Below are positions 52,785-63,639 of a DNA stretch of 64,000 nucleotides, piece by piece; position 1 is the first letter of the stretch, and each line of letters opens with the position of its first letter. The stretch covers positions 1 through 64,000 of the forward strand of contig CAUYUJ010005647.1 of assembly GCA_963575745.1 (NCBI GenBank), given 5' to 3'. A model generated the notes under the pieces. The model saw nothing but the letters and a program-made list of their open reading frames with translations, ran no database searches and was not told the DNA's origin. Origin of the DNA: Prorocentrum cordatum (Eukaryota > Sar > Dinophyceae > Prorocentrales > Prorocentraceae). The position numbers and the translations under genes were made by a program.

Positions 52785-55700
52785 GGGCTGTGATCTGCGC
52801 AACTGTCGCCACTTTCGTGGGCCCCTGGGAGGCCCAGCGGAGGTACGTCCCACGCGGATCACCTCGAGACTTCGCGGCGCCCTGGGGGCTGCGATCTGCG
52901 CAACTGTCGCCACTTTCATGGGCTCCTGGGAGGCCCAGCGGAGGTGCGTCCCACGCGGACCACCTCGAGACCTCGCGGTGCCCTGGGGGTTGTGATTTGC
53001 GCAACTGTCGCCATTTTCGTGGGCTCCTGGGAGGCCCAGCGGAGGTGGGTCCCACGCGGACCACCTCGAGACCTCGCGGTGCCCTGGGGGGCTGCGATCT
53101 GCGCAATTGTCGCCACTTTCGTGGGCTCCTTGGAGGCCCAGCGGAGGTGCGTCCCACGCGGACCACCTCGAAACCTCGCGGTGCCCTGGGGGGCTGCGAT
53201 CTGCGCAATTGTCGCCACTTTCGTGGGCTCCTGGGAGGCCCAGCGGAGGTGGGTCCCACGCGGATCACCTCGGGACCTCGCCGCCCCCTGGGGTGCTTGC
53301 GATCTGCGCAGCTGTCGCCACTTTCGTGGGCTCCTGGGAGGCCCAGCGGAGGTTGGTCCCACGCGGACCACCTCGGGACCTCGCGGTGCCCTGGGGGCTG
53401 CGATCTGCGCAATTGTCGCCACTTTCGTTGGCCCCTGGGATGCCCAGCAAAGGTGGGTCCCGCGCGGATCACCTCGAGACCTCGCGGTGCCCTGGGGGCT
53501 GCGATCTGCGCAATTAACAAACAGCCACTTTCGTGGGCTCTTCGGGAGGCCCGGCGCCGAGGTGGGTCCACGCGGACCACCCTCGAGGACCTCGCGGTGC
53601 CCTGGGGGCTCTGCGATCCTGCGCAACTGTCCCGGCCACTTCCGTTGGGCTCCTGGGTGCCCATCGGACGTCACTCCCACGCGGACCACCGCTCGACAAC
53701 CTCGTGGGGGGGGGTCCCAGGGGGCTGCGATTCTAGCGCAATTTGTCCGCCACTTTCGTGGGCTCCTGGGAGGCCAGCGGGGGTGGGTCCCACGCGGATC
53801 ACCTCGAGACCTCGCGGCCCTGGGGGGCTGCGATCTGCGCAATTGTCGTCACTTTCGTGGGCTCCTGGGGGGCCCAGCGGAAGTGCGTCCCACGCGGACC
53901 ACCTCGCGACCTCGCGTCGCCCTGGGGGGCTGATATCTGCGCAACTGTCGCCACTTTTGCGGGCTCCTGGGGGGCCCAGCGGAGGTGGGTCCCGCGCGGA
54001 CCACCTCGAGACCTCGCGGCGCCCTGGGGGGCTGCGATCTGCGCAACGGTCTCCACTTCCGTGGGCTCCTGGGAGGCCCAGCGGAGGTGGGTCCCGCGCG
54101 GACCACCTGGAGACCTCGCGGTGCCCTGGGGGGCTGCGATCTGCGCAACTGTCACCACTTTCGTGGGCTCCTGGGAGGCCCAGCGGAGGTGCGGTCCACG
54201 GCGGAACACCTCCGAGACCTCCGGCTGCGCACCAACTGTCCCCGCCACTTTCGTGGCTCCTGGGAAGCCCATCGGGGGCGGGTCCCCCCGACCACCTGGA
54301 GACCTCGCGGGTGCCCTGGGGGGCGTGCGATCTGCGCCTCTGTCCACCCATTTCGTGTGCCTCATGTGAGCCCAGCGGAGGTGCGTCCCACGCGGACCAC
54401 CTCGAGACCTCGCGGCTGCGCAACTGTCGCCACTTTCGTGGGCTCCTGGGAAGCCCATCGGAGGCGGGTCCCACGCGGACAACCTCGAGACCTCGCGGTG
54501 CCCTGGGAGGCTGCGATCTGCGCAACTGTCGCCACTTTCGTGGGATCCTGGGAGGCCCAGCGGAGGTGCGTCCCACGCGGACCACCTCGAGACCTCGCGG
54601 CTGCGCAACTGTCGCCACTTTCGTGGGCTCCTGGGAGGCCCGGCGGAGGTGGGTCCCACGCGGACCACCTCGAGACCTCGCGGTGCCCTGGGGGGCTGCG
54701 ATTTGTGCAATTGTCGCCACTTTCGTGGGCTCCTGGGAGGCCCAGCGGAGGTGCGTCCCACGCGGACCACCTCGAGACCTCGCGTCTGCGCAGCTGTCGC
54801 CACTTTCGTGGGCTCCTGGGAGGCCCGGCGGAGGTGGGTCCCACGCGGACCACCTCGAGACCTCGCGGTGCCCTGGGGGGCTGCGATCTGCGCAACTGTC
54901 GCCACTTTCGTGGGCTCCTGGGAGGCCCGGCGGAGGTGCGTCCCACGCGGGCCACCTCGAGACCTCGCGGCTGCGCAACTGTCGCCACTTCCGTGGGCTC
55001 CTGGGAGGCCCAGCGGAGGTGGGTCCCGCGCGGACCACCTGGAGACCTCGGGGGCAGTACCAGGCGCAGGGTGGCTGCGAATCTGCGCCTTTCGCGTGCG
55101 GGTCGTGGGCTCCTGGAGGCCCAGCGGAGTGCGGTCCACCGGACCACCTCGAGACCTCGCGTCTGCCGCAACTGTCGCCACTTTCGTGGCTCCTGGGAAA
55201 GCCCATCGGATGCAGGTTCCCACTCGGACCCCTGGATACCTACGCGGTGCCCTGGGGGGCTGCGATCTGCGCAACTGTCACCACTTTCGTGGGCTCCTGG
55301 GAGGCCCAGCGGAGGTGCGTCCCACGCGGACCACCTCGAGACCTCGCGGCTGCGCAACTGTCGCTACTTTCGTGGGCTCCTGGGAAGCCCATCGGAGGCG
55401 GGTCCCACGCGGACAACCTCGAGACCTCGCGGTGCCCTGGGAGGCTGCGATCTGCGCAACTGTCGCCACTTTCGTGGGATCCTGGATGCCCCGCGGAGGT
55501 GCGTCCACGCGGACCACCTCGAGACCTCGCGCTGCGCAACTGTCGCCACTTTCGTGGGGCTCCTGGGAGGGCCCGGCGGAGGTGGGATCCACCGGACCAC
55601 CTCGAGACCTGCGGTGCCCTGGGGCTGCGTTTGGTGCAATTGTCGCCACTTTTCGTGGGCCCTGGGAGGCGCCAGCGGAGGTGCGATCCACAGCGGACCA

Positions 55701-56075
55701 CCTCGAGACCTCGCGGCTGCGCAGCTGTCGCCACTTTCGTGGCTCCTGGGAGCCCGGCGGAGGTGGGTCCCACGCGGACCACCTCGAGACCTCGCGGTGC
55801 CCTGGGGGGCTGCGATCTGCGCAACTGTCGCCACTTTCGTGGGCTCCTGGGAGGCCCGGCGGAGGTGCGTCCCACGCGGGCCACCTCGAGACCTCGCGGC
55901 TGCGCAACTGTCGCCACTTTCGTGGGCTCCTGGGAGGCCCAGCGGAGGTGCGTCCCACGCGGACCACCTCGAGACCTCGCGGTGCCCTGGGGGGCTGCGA
56001 TCTGTGCAACTGTCGCCACTTTCGTGGGCTCCTGGGAGGCCATCTCGAGACCTCGCGGCGCCCTGGAGGACTTGC
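52785..56075. repeat. 3.3-kb satellite with 101- and 82-bp units
   Basis: The long unit carries CTGCGATCTGCGCAACTGTC, GCCACTTTCGTGGGCTCCTG, GGAGGCCCAGCGGAGGT and ACCACCTCGAGACCTCGCGG. A short unit lacks about 20 bases (GTGCCCTGGGGGGCTGCGAT part). In the second half long and short units alternate. A marker pair (CATCGGAGGCGGGTCCCACG at about 54457 and 55390; GCGGGCCACCTCGAG at about 54947 and 55877) shows a higher-order period near 930 bp. The 1320-codon plus frame and 300-500-codon minus frames are products of the repeat. Confidence 0.95.
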
Positions 56076-56149
56076 ACCCCCGCACCCCCGCACCCGCAAG
56101 TGGGCCAACACGTCCCGAGGAGCATCGACCAGAGGCCCCAGGGGCCGAA

Positions 56150-56350
56150 CGCGGAGTGGTATGTGTGTGGGGGTGGGGGGGGAGCAGAGCGCGGGCCGCT
56201 GGAGCGAGGGAGAGGGGGAGGGGGGGGCAGGGAGGGAGGGAGGGCGAGCGGGCGAGGGAGGGAGAGGGGCAGGGAGAGGGGCAGGGAGGCAGGGAGGGGA
56301 GGGAGCGAGGGAGAGGGGGGGGGGGGGCAGGGAGGGAGGGAGAGGGGCTT
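56150..56350. repeat. GGGA/GGGAGG-rich tract
   Basis: Purine-rich GAGGGAGGGAG sequence of about 200 bases. Confidence 0.85.
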
Positions 56351-56431
56351 TCTGCATGCGACGCGAGCGTGGAGGACCCCCAGGAGGCCGAACTTAGCCC
56401 AAAAGCCAGCCGCTCACATCTGGGGAGACCG

Positions 56432-56593
56432 AAAGGCACCCATACCGGGTCCATACCGTATACCGCCACTCCCTGGACCTCTCCCGGGGTGCGCTCTGAC
56501 CAGGACTTCGAAGCAAATCCAGCGGTGGCGATGAGGGTTTCCAGGAGGCACAACAAGGAGAAACCGGGCGAAGGGTAGAGGTATGGGTACCTT
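56432..56593. mobile_element. Introner-family copy C
   Basis: Inverted ends AAAGGCACCCATACC and GGTATGGGTACCTT pair in 13 of 14 positions. The core CCTGGACCTCTC, GGGGTGCGCTCTGACCAG, CGAAGCAAATCCAGCGGT and CCAGGAGGC is the same as copies A and B. It is not inside a recognised coding region here. Confidence 0.7.
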
Positions 56594-56673
56594 GAGCATC
56601 GTTAACGATCCCCATCCCCAGCGGCGTGGCCTGGGCCCCACTGGCCGATCTACCCCCCGAAGTCATAAAAAAA

Positions 56674-56919
56674 ACTCTAACGTGAATCCGGAATCCCGGA
56701 CTCCAGAATCCGGAATCTGGGAATCCAGGAATCCGGAATCAGAATCCGAAATCCGGGAATTTTTGTATCCGGGAATCCGGAATCCGGGAATCCGGAATTC
56801 GGATCAACCCCTATCCAATCTGGTGGGGAAATGGAGGGGAATCTTGAATCCGGAATCCGGAATCCCGGAATCCTGGAATCCGGAATCCGGGAATCGGGAA
56901 TCCGGAATCACGTTAGAGC
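56674..56919. mobile_element. 245-bp inverted-repeat element filled with GGAATCC repeats
   Basis: CTCTAACGTGAATCCGGAAT (left) faces ATTCCGGATT...CTAACG in inverted form: the right end reads TCCGGAATCACGTTAGAG. The middle is a run of CCGGAATCC and GGGAATCC units. The flanks are A8 on the left and T8 on the right, adding to the symmetry. Confidence 0.7.
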
Positions 56920-57059
56920 CTGTTTTTTTTATTCTCCTAGGTGGGGATATAGGTTGTCCCCCTCGGGTTTCGAGGGGTGCATCCCCAACTGGAGTTAACT
57001 TGGTGGGGGTCTCGAAGGGGATGCGGATGGCAGGAGGACCGAGGGAGGAGGAGCTACCG

Positions 57060-57290
57060 AGGAGGAGGAGGAGGAGGAGGAGGNNNNNNNNNNNNNNNNN
57101 NNNNNNNNNNNNNNNNNNNNNNNNNNNNNNNNNNNNNNNNNNNNNNNNNNNNNNNNNNNNNNNNNNNNNNNNNNNNNNNNNNNGAGGAGGAGGAGGAGGC
57201 GGAGGCGGAGGCGGAGGAGGAGAAGGAGGAGGAGGCGGAGGAGGAGGAGAAGGAGGAGGAGGAGGAGGAGGAGGAAGGGGCCATAGTCAT
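57060..57290. repeat. (GGA)n tract broken by the assembly gap
   Basis: GAGGAG on both sides of 100 Ns, with GGAGGCGGA variants after the gap. The true tract length is unknown. Confidence 0.9.
57084..57183. other. Assembly gap, 100 N
   Basis: Exactly 100 N bases inside a GGA microsatellite, the usual placeholder for a gap of unknown size. Confidence 0.99.
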
Positions 57291-57300
57291 TTTGGCTCAG
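57281..57300 (+). other. Degenerate dinoflagellate spliced-leader relic
   Basis: CCATAGTCATTTTGGCTCAG differs at three positions from the dinoflagellate spliced leader CCGTAGCCATTTTGGCTCAA. It sits 195 bases upstream of the plus-strand ATG at 57496, in sense. Such relics mark genes that passed through a trans-spliced mRNA and reverse transcription. Confidence 0.55.
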
Positions 57301-57495
57301 TGCGAAACCGTCACTCTGCGGCTTCGTGCTTGTCCACGGCCGAGGGGGAGGCTCGAAGCCTCCGAAGACTGCGGAAGAGGGCAGTACTTTCGCGGGTCCA
57401 AAGATACACCCTTGCCCACACGGCTTCGTCAGGCAACATTTCTCACTCGAGCTCTGTCTCTACGACGGGAGATCAGTCAGCGAACCCCCTTCTAG

Positions 57496-58176
57496 ATGAC
57501 GCAGTGGGCAGCAGCGTGGAAATGCAAATGCGGACGGCAAAACTGTAACAAACATGTGAATTGTACGAAGTGCGGGAGTCATTGGCGAGCATCCGACGGG
57601 CAGGTCAACAACAGCCCTAAAGACGAGCGCCGCCAGAGATCGCAGAGTCGAAAGTCAGACACCCGCCCATCGGAAGACGAAGAGGAGGAGAAGATAACAG
57701 CCGGCCCGCCCTCCGTGAGAATGGTGACGCCAGCAGAAGCAGCAGCGCACACAGACTACAAGACGCTCTCGACGAAGGCAGACGAGGGCGAGAAGAGGAT
57801 CTACTACAAGAAGACCATGTCCAAGCTGACCTTGTTCCAGCAGAGGTACCAGATCGCATGGGCCACAAAGGAGTCAGTCCATGATATTATTCGGCAGACT
57901 TCTATCTTGAGGATAATGTTGACTCCAGAGAAATCATTGGAAGCTTGGACAACGGCGGCCATAGCGAGAATGATGTTCAGAGTCGAAGCGGCAAACAAGG
58001 CAGTGGAAGTCCAAAAGGAGATCTACGAGAAAAGGGTGGCCATGCGCGACAATTTACAGGATCAACTCGACGCCCTCAAGCGCACCAAGTCCGAGATTCA
58101 CGAAATGACAAAGAAGCAAGCAGCAGATCAAGCTGATCAGGTACATACAAGCAGAACAAATGGAGATGGACCCTGA
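57496..58176 (+). CDS. LINE ORF1-like protein with zinc ribbon and coiled coil
   Basis: ATG 57496 opens MTQWAAAWKCKCGRQNCNKH then VNCTKCGSHWRAS, a W-x-C-x-CG...N...C-x2-CG zinc ribbon. A polar, acidic linker follows (SRKSDTRPSEDEEEEKITAG), then a helical part: TLFQQRYQIAWATKESVHDI, AAIARMMFRVEAANKAVEVQ, KEIYEKRVAMRDNLQDQLDA, LKRTKSEIHEMTKKQAADQA. Zinc ribbon plus coiled coil plus Q-rich tail fits the nucleic-acid-binding ORF1 of dinoflagellate LINEs; this is inference. The spliced-leader relic lies upstream. Confidence 0.5.
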   Translation: MTQWAAAWKCKCGRQNCNKHVNCTKCGSHWRASDGQVNNSPKDERRQRSQSRKSDTRPSEDEEEEKITAGPPSVRMVTPAEAAAHTDYKTLSTKADEGEKRIYYKKTMSKLTLFQQRYQIAWATKESVHDIIRQTSILRIMLTPEKSLEAWTTAAIARMMFRVEAANKAVEVQKEIYEKRVAMRDNLQDQLDALKRTKSEIHEMTKKQAADQADQVHTSRTNGDGP

Positions 58177-58890
58177 GTTTTGCGAAGAAAGTCTGATCAC
58201 GGAGCATCGTCGGACAACGATGTCGTCAGGGTCGCAAACGTCAACAGCCCAGCCCAATCGTACGGCAGCAGTCTTGGCAGGGGATGGGCTCCCGACAACA
58301 TCGCAACCAGACATCATTCAGCAGCAGGTGCAGTCACAGATGTATCCAGTACTGCAACAGATCGCAATATGCAGACGATGATTGAACGACCGCTGGATCA
58401 GCAGCAGACATTTCAGCAGTCACAGCAAGCAGCTCCATGGACTCCGCTGGCACCAACAGAAAAAAACATAGCCCTCACCACAGTCAGTCCTGTCGCCGAC
58501 GGACATCATCAGACATGCGCCGTCATCTCCAACAGAGGTGCCCACACTGGCAGCGACGCCAAGGAGTGCGAGGCTGCAGGGGATGGTGCAAAAGAGGGGC
58601 AGCAGTACTAGAACAGTGGGTCCGACGAGGCATTCTTGCTGGGACCGATCAAAATGAGCCAACACCCGCGCAGTCCAGACACGAGAGCGCCACGGGCATC
58701 ACCAGTCCAGAGCAAGATCAAGAAGACGGTCACAGCTGGCGCGAGGACCTCGTTGACGATGCCGCTCGGACGCCGAGAGCCACAGCAAGAGACGAGCGAC
58801 GCCACCCAGGTCAGAGTGCCGAGCCAGGACGCGTGGAACAAAGGCAATGTCGAGAGCGACCCGCACAGCGCCCAGCACGAGAGATGAGCC
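58160..58890 (+). CDS. Q-rich continuation of ORF1-like protein, frame-broken
   Basis: In shifted frames: EMDPEFCEESLITEHRRTTM, TSQPDIIQQQVQSQMYPVLQ, then QTMIERPLDQQQTFQQSQQA and APWTPLAPTEKNIALTTVSP, then SKIKKTVTAGARTSLTMPLG and ATQVRVPSQDAWNKGNVESD. The pieces follow on from the helical part and look like one disordered tail interrupted by shifts and a stop near 58609. No enzymatic domain. Confidence 0.35.
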
Positions 58891-59039
58891 ATAATAGTCG
58901 CGTGTGCACGGAATGGGCGTGTTAGATTGCTCGTCTGTTGCCTGGGAGGTCTGTAACATGATCTAGGGCTGACCCCCCTCCCCTGTCGGCACGCGTGCTT
59001 CGAAACTCGCCCCCTCTGAAATCATTTTCTGGCGGTCTG

Positions 59040-59515
59040 TTCGGCCTCCAGACGGTCAAGATGGCCTCCCATACGGCTTCCACGACAACCAAGACGACAA
59101 CAAAACGGCTCAATATGGCCCAAGATAGGTCGCAAGCCTCTAAAGACGGCCGCAAGACGGCCCACGAGGCCCCCAAGAGGGCCTGAAGACGGCCCAAGAG
59201 ACCTCCAAGACTGCCCACGAAGCTCAGAAAACAAATGCCTTCCTGGAGAGCCCGAGGGGGGCAGCACCACTTATGTGCCTCAGGTGTTTGATGTTTCTTG
59301 AAGTGCTCGCCGATTCGGGTTTCCGATCGCCCAAAGCGGCCCAAGAGGCCGCCCAGATGTCTCCAACATAGCTCCAAGACAGTCCAAGAGGCATCCAAGA
59401 GGGCCCCAAGTCGGCTCAAGAGGACCCCAAGATCGTCCAAGGGGCTCCGAAGATGGCCCCAAGACGGCTCTGAAGCGCACCGAAGAAATAACACAACGGC
59501 CCAGAGAAATCTCTC
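59040..59515. repeat. Decamer-rich dispersed repeat, copy 1
   Basis: GACGGCCCAAGAG and CCCCAAGACGG decamers. The stretch CTGGAGAGCCCGA, ACACCAC-like, CGGGTTTCCGATCGCCCAAA is shared in order with 62880-63330, so both are copies of one segment of about 450 bases. Confidence 0.7.
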
Positions 59516-59556
59516 GGGTTTTTTTGGGCGGTCAAGGCATGAACGATTCTTGCCCC

Positions 59557-60002
59557 GGTGCCGGTGCCGGTGCCGGTGCCGGTGCCGGTGCCGGTGCCGG
59601 TGCCGGTGCCGGTGCCGGTGCCGGTGCTGCTGCCGGTGCCGGTGCCGGTGCCGGTGCCGGTGCCGGTGCCGGTGCCGGTGCTGGTGCCGGTGCCGGTGCC
59701 GGTGCCGGTGCCGGTGCCGGTTCCGGTGCCGGTGCCGGTGCCGGTGCCGGTGCCGGTGCCGGTGCCGGTGCCGGTGCCGGTGCCGGTGCCGGTGCCGGTG
59801 CCGGTGCCAGTGCGGGTGCCGGTGCCGGTGCCGGTGCCGGTGCCGGTGCCGGTGCCGGTGCCGGTGCCGGTGCCGGTCCGGTGCCGGCGCCGGTGCCGGT
59901 GCCGGTGCCGGTGCTGGTGGCCGGTGCCGGTGGCCCGTAGCCGGTGCTGGTGCCAGTGCCGGTGCCGGTGCCGGTGCCGGTGCTGGTGCCGGTGGCCGGT
60001 GC
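59557..60002. repeat. (GGTGCC)n hexamer satellite, block 1
   Basis: About 70 near-perfect GGTGCC/GCCGGT units with rare GCTGCT and CAGTGC changes. All frames are open (Gly-Ala, Pro-Val, Arg-Cys and so on). Confidence 0.97.
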
Positions 60003-60079
60003 TGGCGCGGGTTCTTGCTTTCCCAGAACATCCTCTCCTTCTCCCTCCCGCCTCCCGCCTCCCAGCATTGCCACTCCCG

Positions 60080-60830
60080 CCCCTCCAGGGAAGCCCCGCC
60101 TGAGCGAGGAGGGCAACGGAAACCCATACTATTTACATGGTTTCGTGCCCTTCCCACCTCTCCAGGGAGGCCCCGCCTGAGCGAGGAGGGCATCCCACCC
60201 CTCCAGCAAGGAGGCCCCGCCTGACTGAGCGAGGACAGTATCGGAAACCCATACTATTTACATGGCTTCGTGCCCCTCCCTCCCCTCCAGGGAGGCCCCG
60301 CCTGAGCGAGGAGGGAATCGGAAACCCGTACTATTTACATGGTTTTGTGCCCTTCCCACCTCTCCATGGAGGCCCTGCCTGAGCGAGGAGGGCATCGGAA
60401 ATTAATACAGATTACATGGTTTCGTGCTCCCCCCACCCCTCCAGGCAGGCCCCGCCTGAGCGAGGAGGGCATCGGAAACCCATGCTATTTACATGGTTTC
60501 GTGCCCTTTCCATCCGCCTGAGCGAGGAGGGTATCGGAAACCAATACTATTTACATGGTTTCGCGCCCTTCCCACCTCTCCAAAGACGCCCCGCCTGAGC
60601 GAGGAGGGCATCGGAAACCCATGCTATTTACATGGTTTCGCGCCCCTCCCACCCCTCCAGGGAGGCCCCGCCTGAGCGAGGAGGGCATCGGAAACCCATG
60701 CTATTTACATGGTTTCGTGCCCCTACCACCTCTCCAGGGAGGCCCCGTCTGAGCGAGGAGGGTATCGGAAACCCATACTATTTAAATGGTTTCGTGCCCC
60801 TCCCACTGACATGGGTGAGGAGGAGGGGAA
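60080..60830. repeat. 77-bp tandem repeat, about ten copies
   Basis: The unit carries GGCCCCGCCTGAGCGAGGAG, GGCATCGGAAACCCATGCTA, TTTACATGGTTTCGTGCCC and CTCCCACCCCTCCAGGGA. The period is 77 (60609 to 60686 for CATCGG). Diverged copies reappear at 61660-61790 beyond the GAT tract. Confidence 0.95.
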
Positions 60831-60914
60831 AACATTACCTATCCATCTCACGTCCTACTCCTTCCACTGAGGAGGGTGAGGAGGAGGGGGACTTCTGCGA
60901 TGAGCAAGGCTTCA

Positions 60915-61260
60915 TCATGATGATGGTGATGACGATGTTTATACTGCTGTTCACGATGACGATGACGATGGCGATAATGGTGATGGACGATGACGATGGC
61001 GATAACGGTGATTATGATGATGATGCTGATGATGATGATGACGATGATGATGGTGACGATGACGATGATGACAACGATGGCGACGACGACGAGGATGATG
61101 ATGCAGATGCTGGTGATGATGACGATGCTGCTGCTGATGCTGACGTTGCTGGTGCTGTTGATGATGATGACGACGATGATGATGATCATGACGTCCACGA
61201 TGATGCGGACGATGATGATGATGCAAAGGACGGTAATGGTGATGATGATGATGACGATGC

Positions 61261-61291
<31 letters not shown>

Positions 61292-61547
61292 GATGATGCT
61301 GATGACGATGGTGGCGACGACGACGATGATGATGACGATGACGCTGGCGATGATGATGATGCTGATGAGGATGAGGATGATGATGGTTATGATGATGCCG
61401 ATGATGCTGACGATGAGGATGATGATGTTGATGATGTTGATACTGATGATGATGACGATGATGATGATGATGATGACGACGACGACGACGACGGGGTGAC
61501 GACGATGCTGCTGATGATGCTGATGATGACGACGATGATGATGCTGG

Positions 61548-61582
<35 letters not shown>

Positions 61583-61640
61583 CCGAGGATGAGGAGGACG
61601 AGGAGGAGCAGGACGACGAGGAGGAGGAGAAGGAGGAGGA
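60915..61640. repeat. (GAT)n satellite
   Basis: About 725 bases of GAT, GAC and GCT triplets. Poly-Asp or poly-Met frames are products of it. It splits the 77-bp array. Confidence 0.97.
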
Positions 61641-61659
61641 GGACTCGCTTGAACGAGGA

Positions 61660-61800
61660 GGGTCGCGGACAGCATTACTCTTTACCAGGTTTCGTAGGCC
61701 TCCCCCCTTCCAGCGGGGCCCCGCCAGAGCGAAGAGGGTATCAACAACCCGTGCTATTTACAAGGCTTCGTTTCCTGAGCACCTGTCCTCCCTCCTCCTT
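61660..61800. repeat. Diverged 77-bp repeat units
   Basis: GAACGAGGAGGGTCGCGGAC, TTTACCAGGTTTCG, GGCCCCGCCAGAGCGAAGAG and GTGCTATTTACAAGGCTTCG continue the 77-bp family after the GAT block. Confidence 0.75.
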
Positions 61801-61889
61801 TCTTTCGTCTGCCCTTTCGTGCGTACTTACTCGTTCGATGAGCTTCTCCTTTATTTTTTTATGTGGGGAACTGCGTTTGCATAATTTTA

Positions 61890-62215
61890 CAATTGATTGG
61901 ACTGCAATCGATTGCACTGGGTTTGCACTTGATTGGCTTGCAACCGATTGGATTGCAACCGCTGGGGGGGCGCACAGGGCAGCGACGAGGAGGCGGCGAC
62001 GGGACGGTGACGGCGACGAGCAAGGAACCGCCAGACCGACCCTCAGGCCAAGACGACGGGCGGCGACGACGCAGCAAGGGGGGGCGACGGCAAGGACGGA
62101 AAACCAGACCGCCCCTCAAGCCCAGACGACGACGGGCGGCGACAGGGCGGCAACGGCGAGGAGGAGAGAGCCGCCAGACCGCCCCTCAGACGACCCAGCG
62201 AATACTAGGAAAGAA
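61890..62215. repeat. GATTGCAA and GACGACGGGCGGCGAC repeats
   Basis: TTGATTGG and GATTGCAACCGA words at 61890-61960, then two to three copies of AGACGACGGGCGGCGAC with CCGCCAGACCG-type ends. Confidence 0.65.
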
Positions 62216-62289
62216 GAGAGAAGGCCCCCTAAGTGCAAGCACTGTTTGGGAAATGTCATGATGTTCAATGTCAATGATGTTTTTCATCC

Positions 62290-62732
62290 GGTGCCAGTGC
62301 TGGCGCCGGTGCCGGTGCCGGTGCCGGTGCCAGGGCTGGTGCCGGTGCGGTTGCGGGTGCGGGTGCCAGTGCCGGTGCTGGCGCCGGCGACGGCGCTGGT
62401 GCCCGTGCCGGTGCCGGTGCCGGCGCCGGTGCCGGTGCCGGTGCCGGTGCCGGTGCCGGTGCCGGTGCCGGTGCTGCTGCCGGTGCCGGTGCCGGTGCCG
62501 GTGCCGGTGCCGGTGCCGGTGCCGGTGCCGGTGCCGGTGCCGGTGCCGGTGCCGGTGCCGGTGCCGGTGCCGGTGCCGGTGCCGGTGCCGGTGCCAGTGC
62601 CGGTGCCGGTGCCGGTGCCGGTGCCGGTGCCGGTGCCGGTGCCGGTGCCGGTGCCGGTGCCGGTGCCGGTGCCGGTGCCGGTGCCGGTGCCGGTGCCGGT
62701 GCCGGTGCCGGTGCCGGTGCCGGTGCCGGTGG
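62290..62732. repeat. (GGTGCC)n hexamer satellite, block 2
   Basis: Degenerate at its left end (GGTGCGGTTGCGGGTGCGGG), then about 50 near-perfect GGTGCC units. Same strand orientation as block 1. Confidence 0.97.
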
Positions 62733-62869
62733 GCGAGAATCGCTCTATAGTGGGGCGGTCGGATACCCAAACATGCCAGAGCCTCAGAATCCATCAAAAC
62801 TTCAGGCAAATCAACGGTTTGGCCTTTTGGAGACGGATTGGGCCGTCTTGGGGGCTCATTGATCTGTCT

Positions 62870-63420
62870 TGAGGCCTTCTTGTGGGCCTCATGGTCCCCA
62901 GGACGACGCTCAAGACAGCAACGATGATATCAAGGGCCCAACACCACCCAAGAGGCTCCCACAATAGCCTCCAGACAATTCAAGACGCCACCAAGACGGC
63001 CCAAGAGGGCTCCAAGAGGCCATCCTGGAGAGCCCGAAGGCCAACACCACGGATGTTTCTTATGTGTTTTAAGGGTCTTGAGGTTCTCGCCTGTACGGGT
63101 TTCCGGCCGCCCAAGGCGGCCCGAGAAGCCTCCAACAGGCCCCCAAAGTAACTGCAAGGCAGCCCAAGAGACCCCAAAGTGAACCTCAAGTCGGCACAGG
63201 CAGGTCCAACGATCGCCCCAAAAGCTCCGATGAGGGCCCACAACGGCCATGAACCTCTCCGAGAAGATACCAACACGGCCTAGAAAGACCCCCAGTGCGG
63301 CCTCTTCAACCGTCAGACGGCCACAAAGGCCATGAGGCCCCCACGCGGCTCCCCAAAAGCTTTCAGGAAACTCCCAGGAGGACCTCAAGGAGGCCCCAAG
63401 AAGGTCCAAATAAGCCTTCT
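62870..63420. repeat. Decamer-rich dispersed repeat, copy 2
   Basis: Homologous in order to 59040-59515: CTGGAGAGCCCGA, ACACCACGGATGT, CGGGTTTCCGGCCGCCCAAG. CCCCAAAAGC and CAAGACGGCCC decamers throughout. Confidence 0.7.
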
Positions 63421-63429
63421 CCTCTTCAT

Positions 63430-63600
63430 CCTCATGTCCTCCCTTTCCTCCTCCTCCTCCTCCTCCTCCTCCTCATCATGTTCCTCCTCCTCCTCCTCCT
63501 CCTCCTCCTCTGCCTCTGCCTCTGCCTCCTCCTCCTCCTCCTCCTCCTCCTCCTCCTCTTCCTCGTTCACCTCCTCCTCCTCCTCCTTCTCCTCCTCTTT
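63430..63600. repeat. (TCC)n microsatellite
   Basis: CTCCTCCTC with CTGCCT interruptions. Confidence 0.9.
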
Positions 63601-63639
63601 ATGCGACACCATACTGCGCGACACCAGACTACGCCACGC

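Noticed and set aside
52616-56578. A 1320-codon plus-strand open frame
   Set aside because: It is the 101/82-bp satellite read through. Other frames and the minus strand are just as open, and the sequence changes with unit length rather than with codon position.
56583-57548. A frame crossing the N gap
   Set aside because: It contains 100 undetermined bases and GGA/GGAATCC repeats; no coding evidence.
59524-60224. Gly-Ala, Pro-Val and Arg-Cys repeat proteins
   Set aside because: All six frames of a GGTGCC hexamer satellite are open. The antifreeze- or silk-like appearance is a composition effect.
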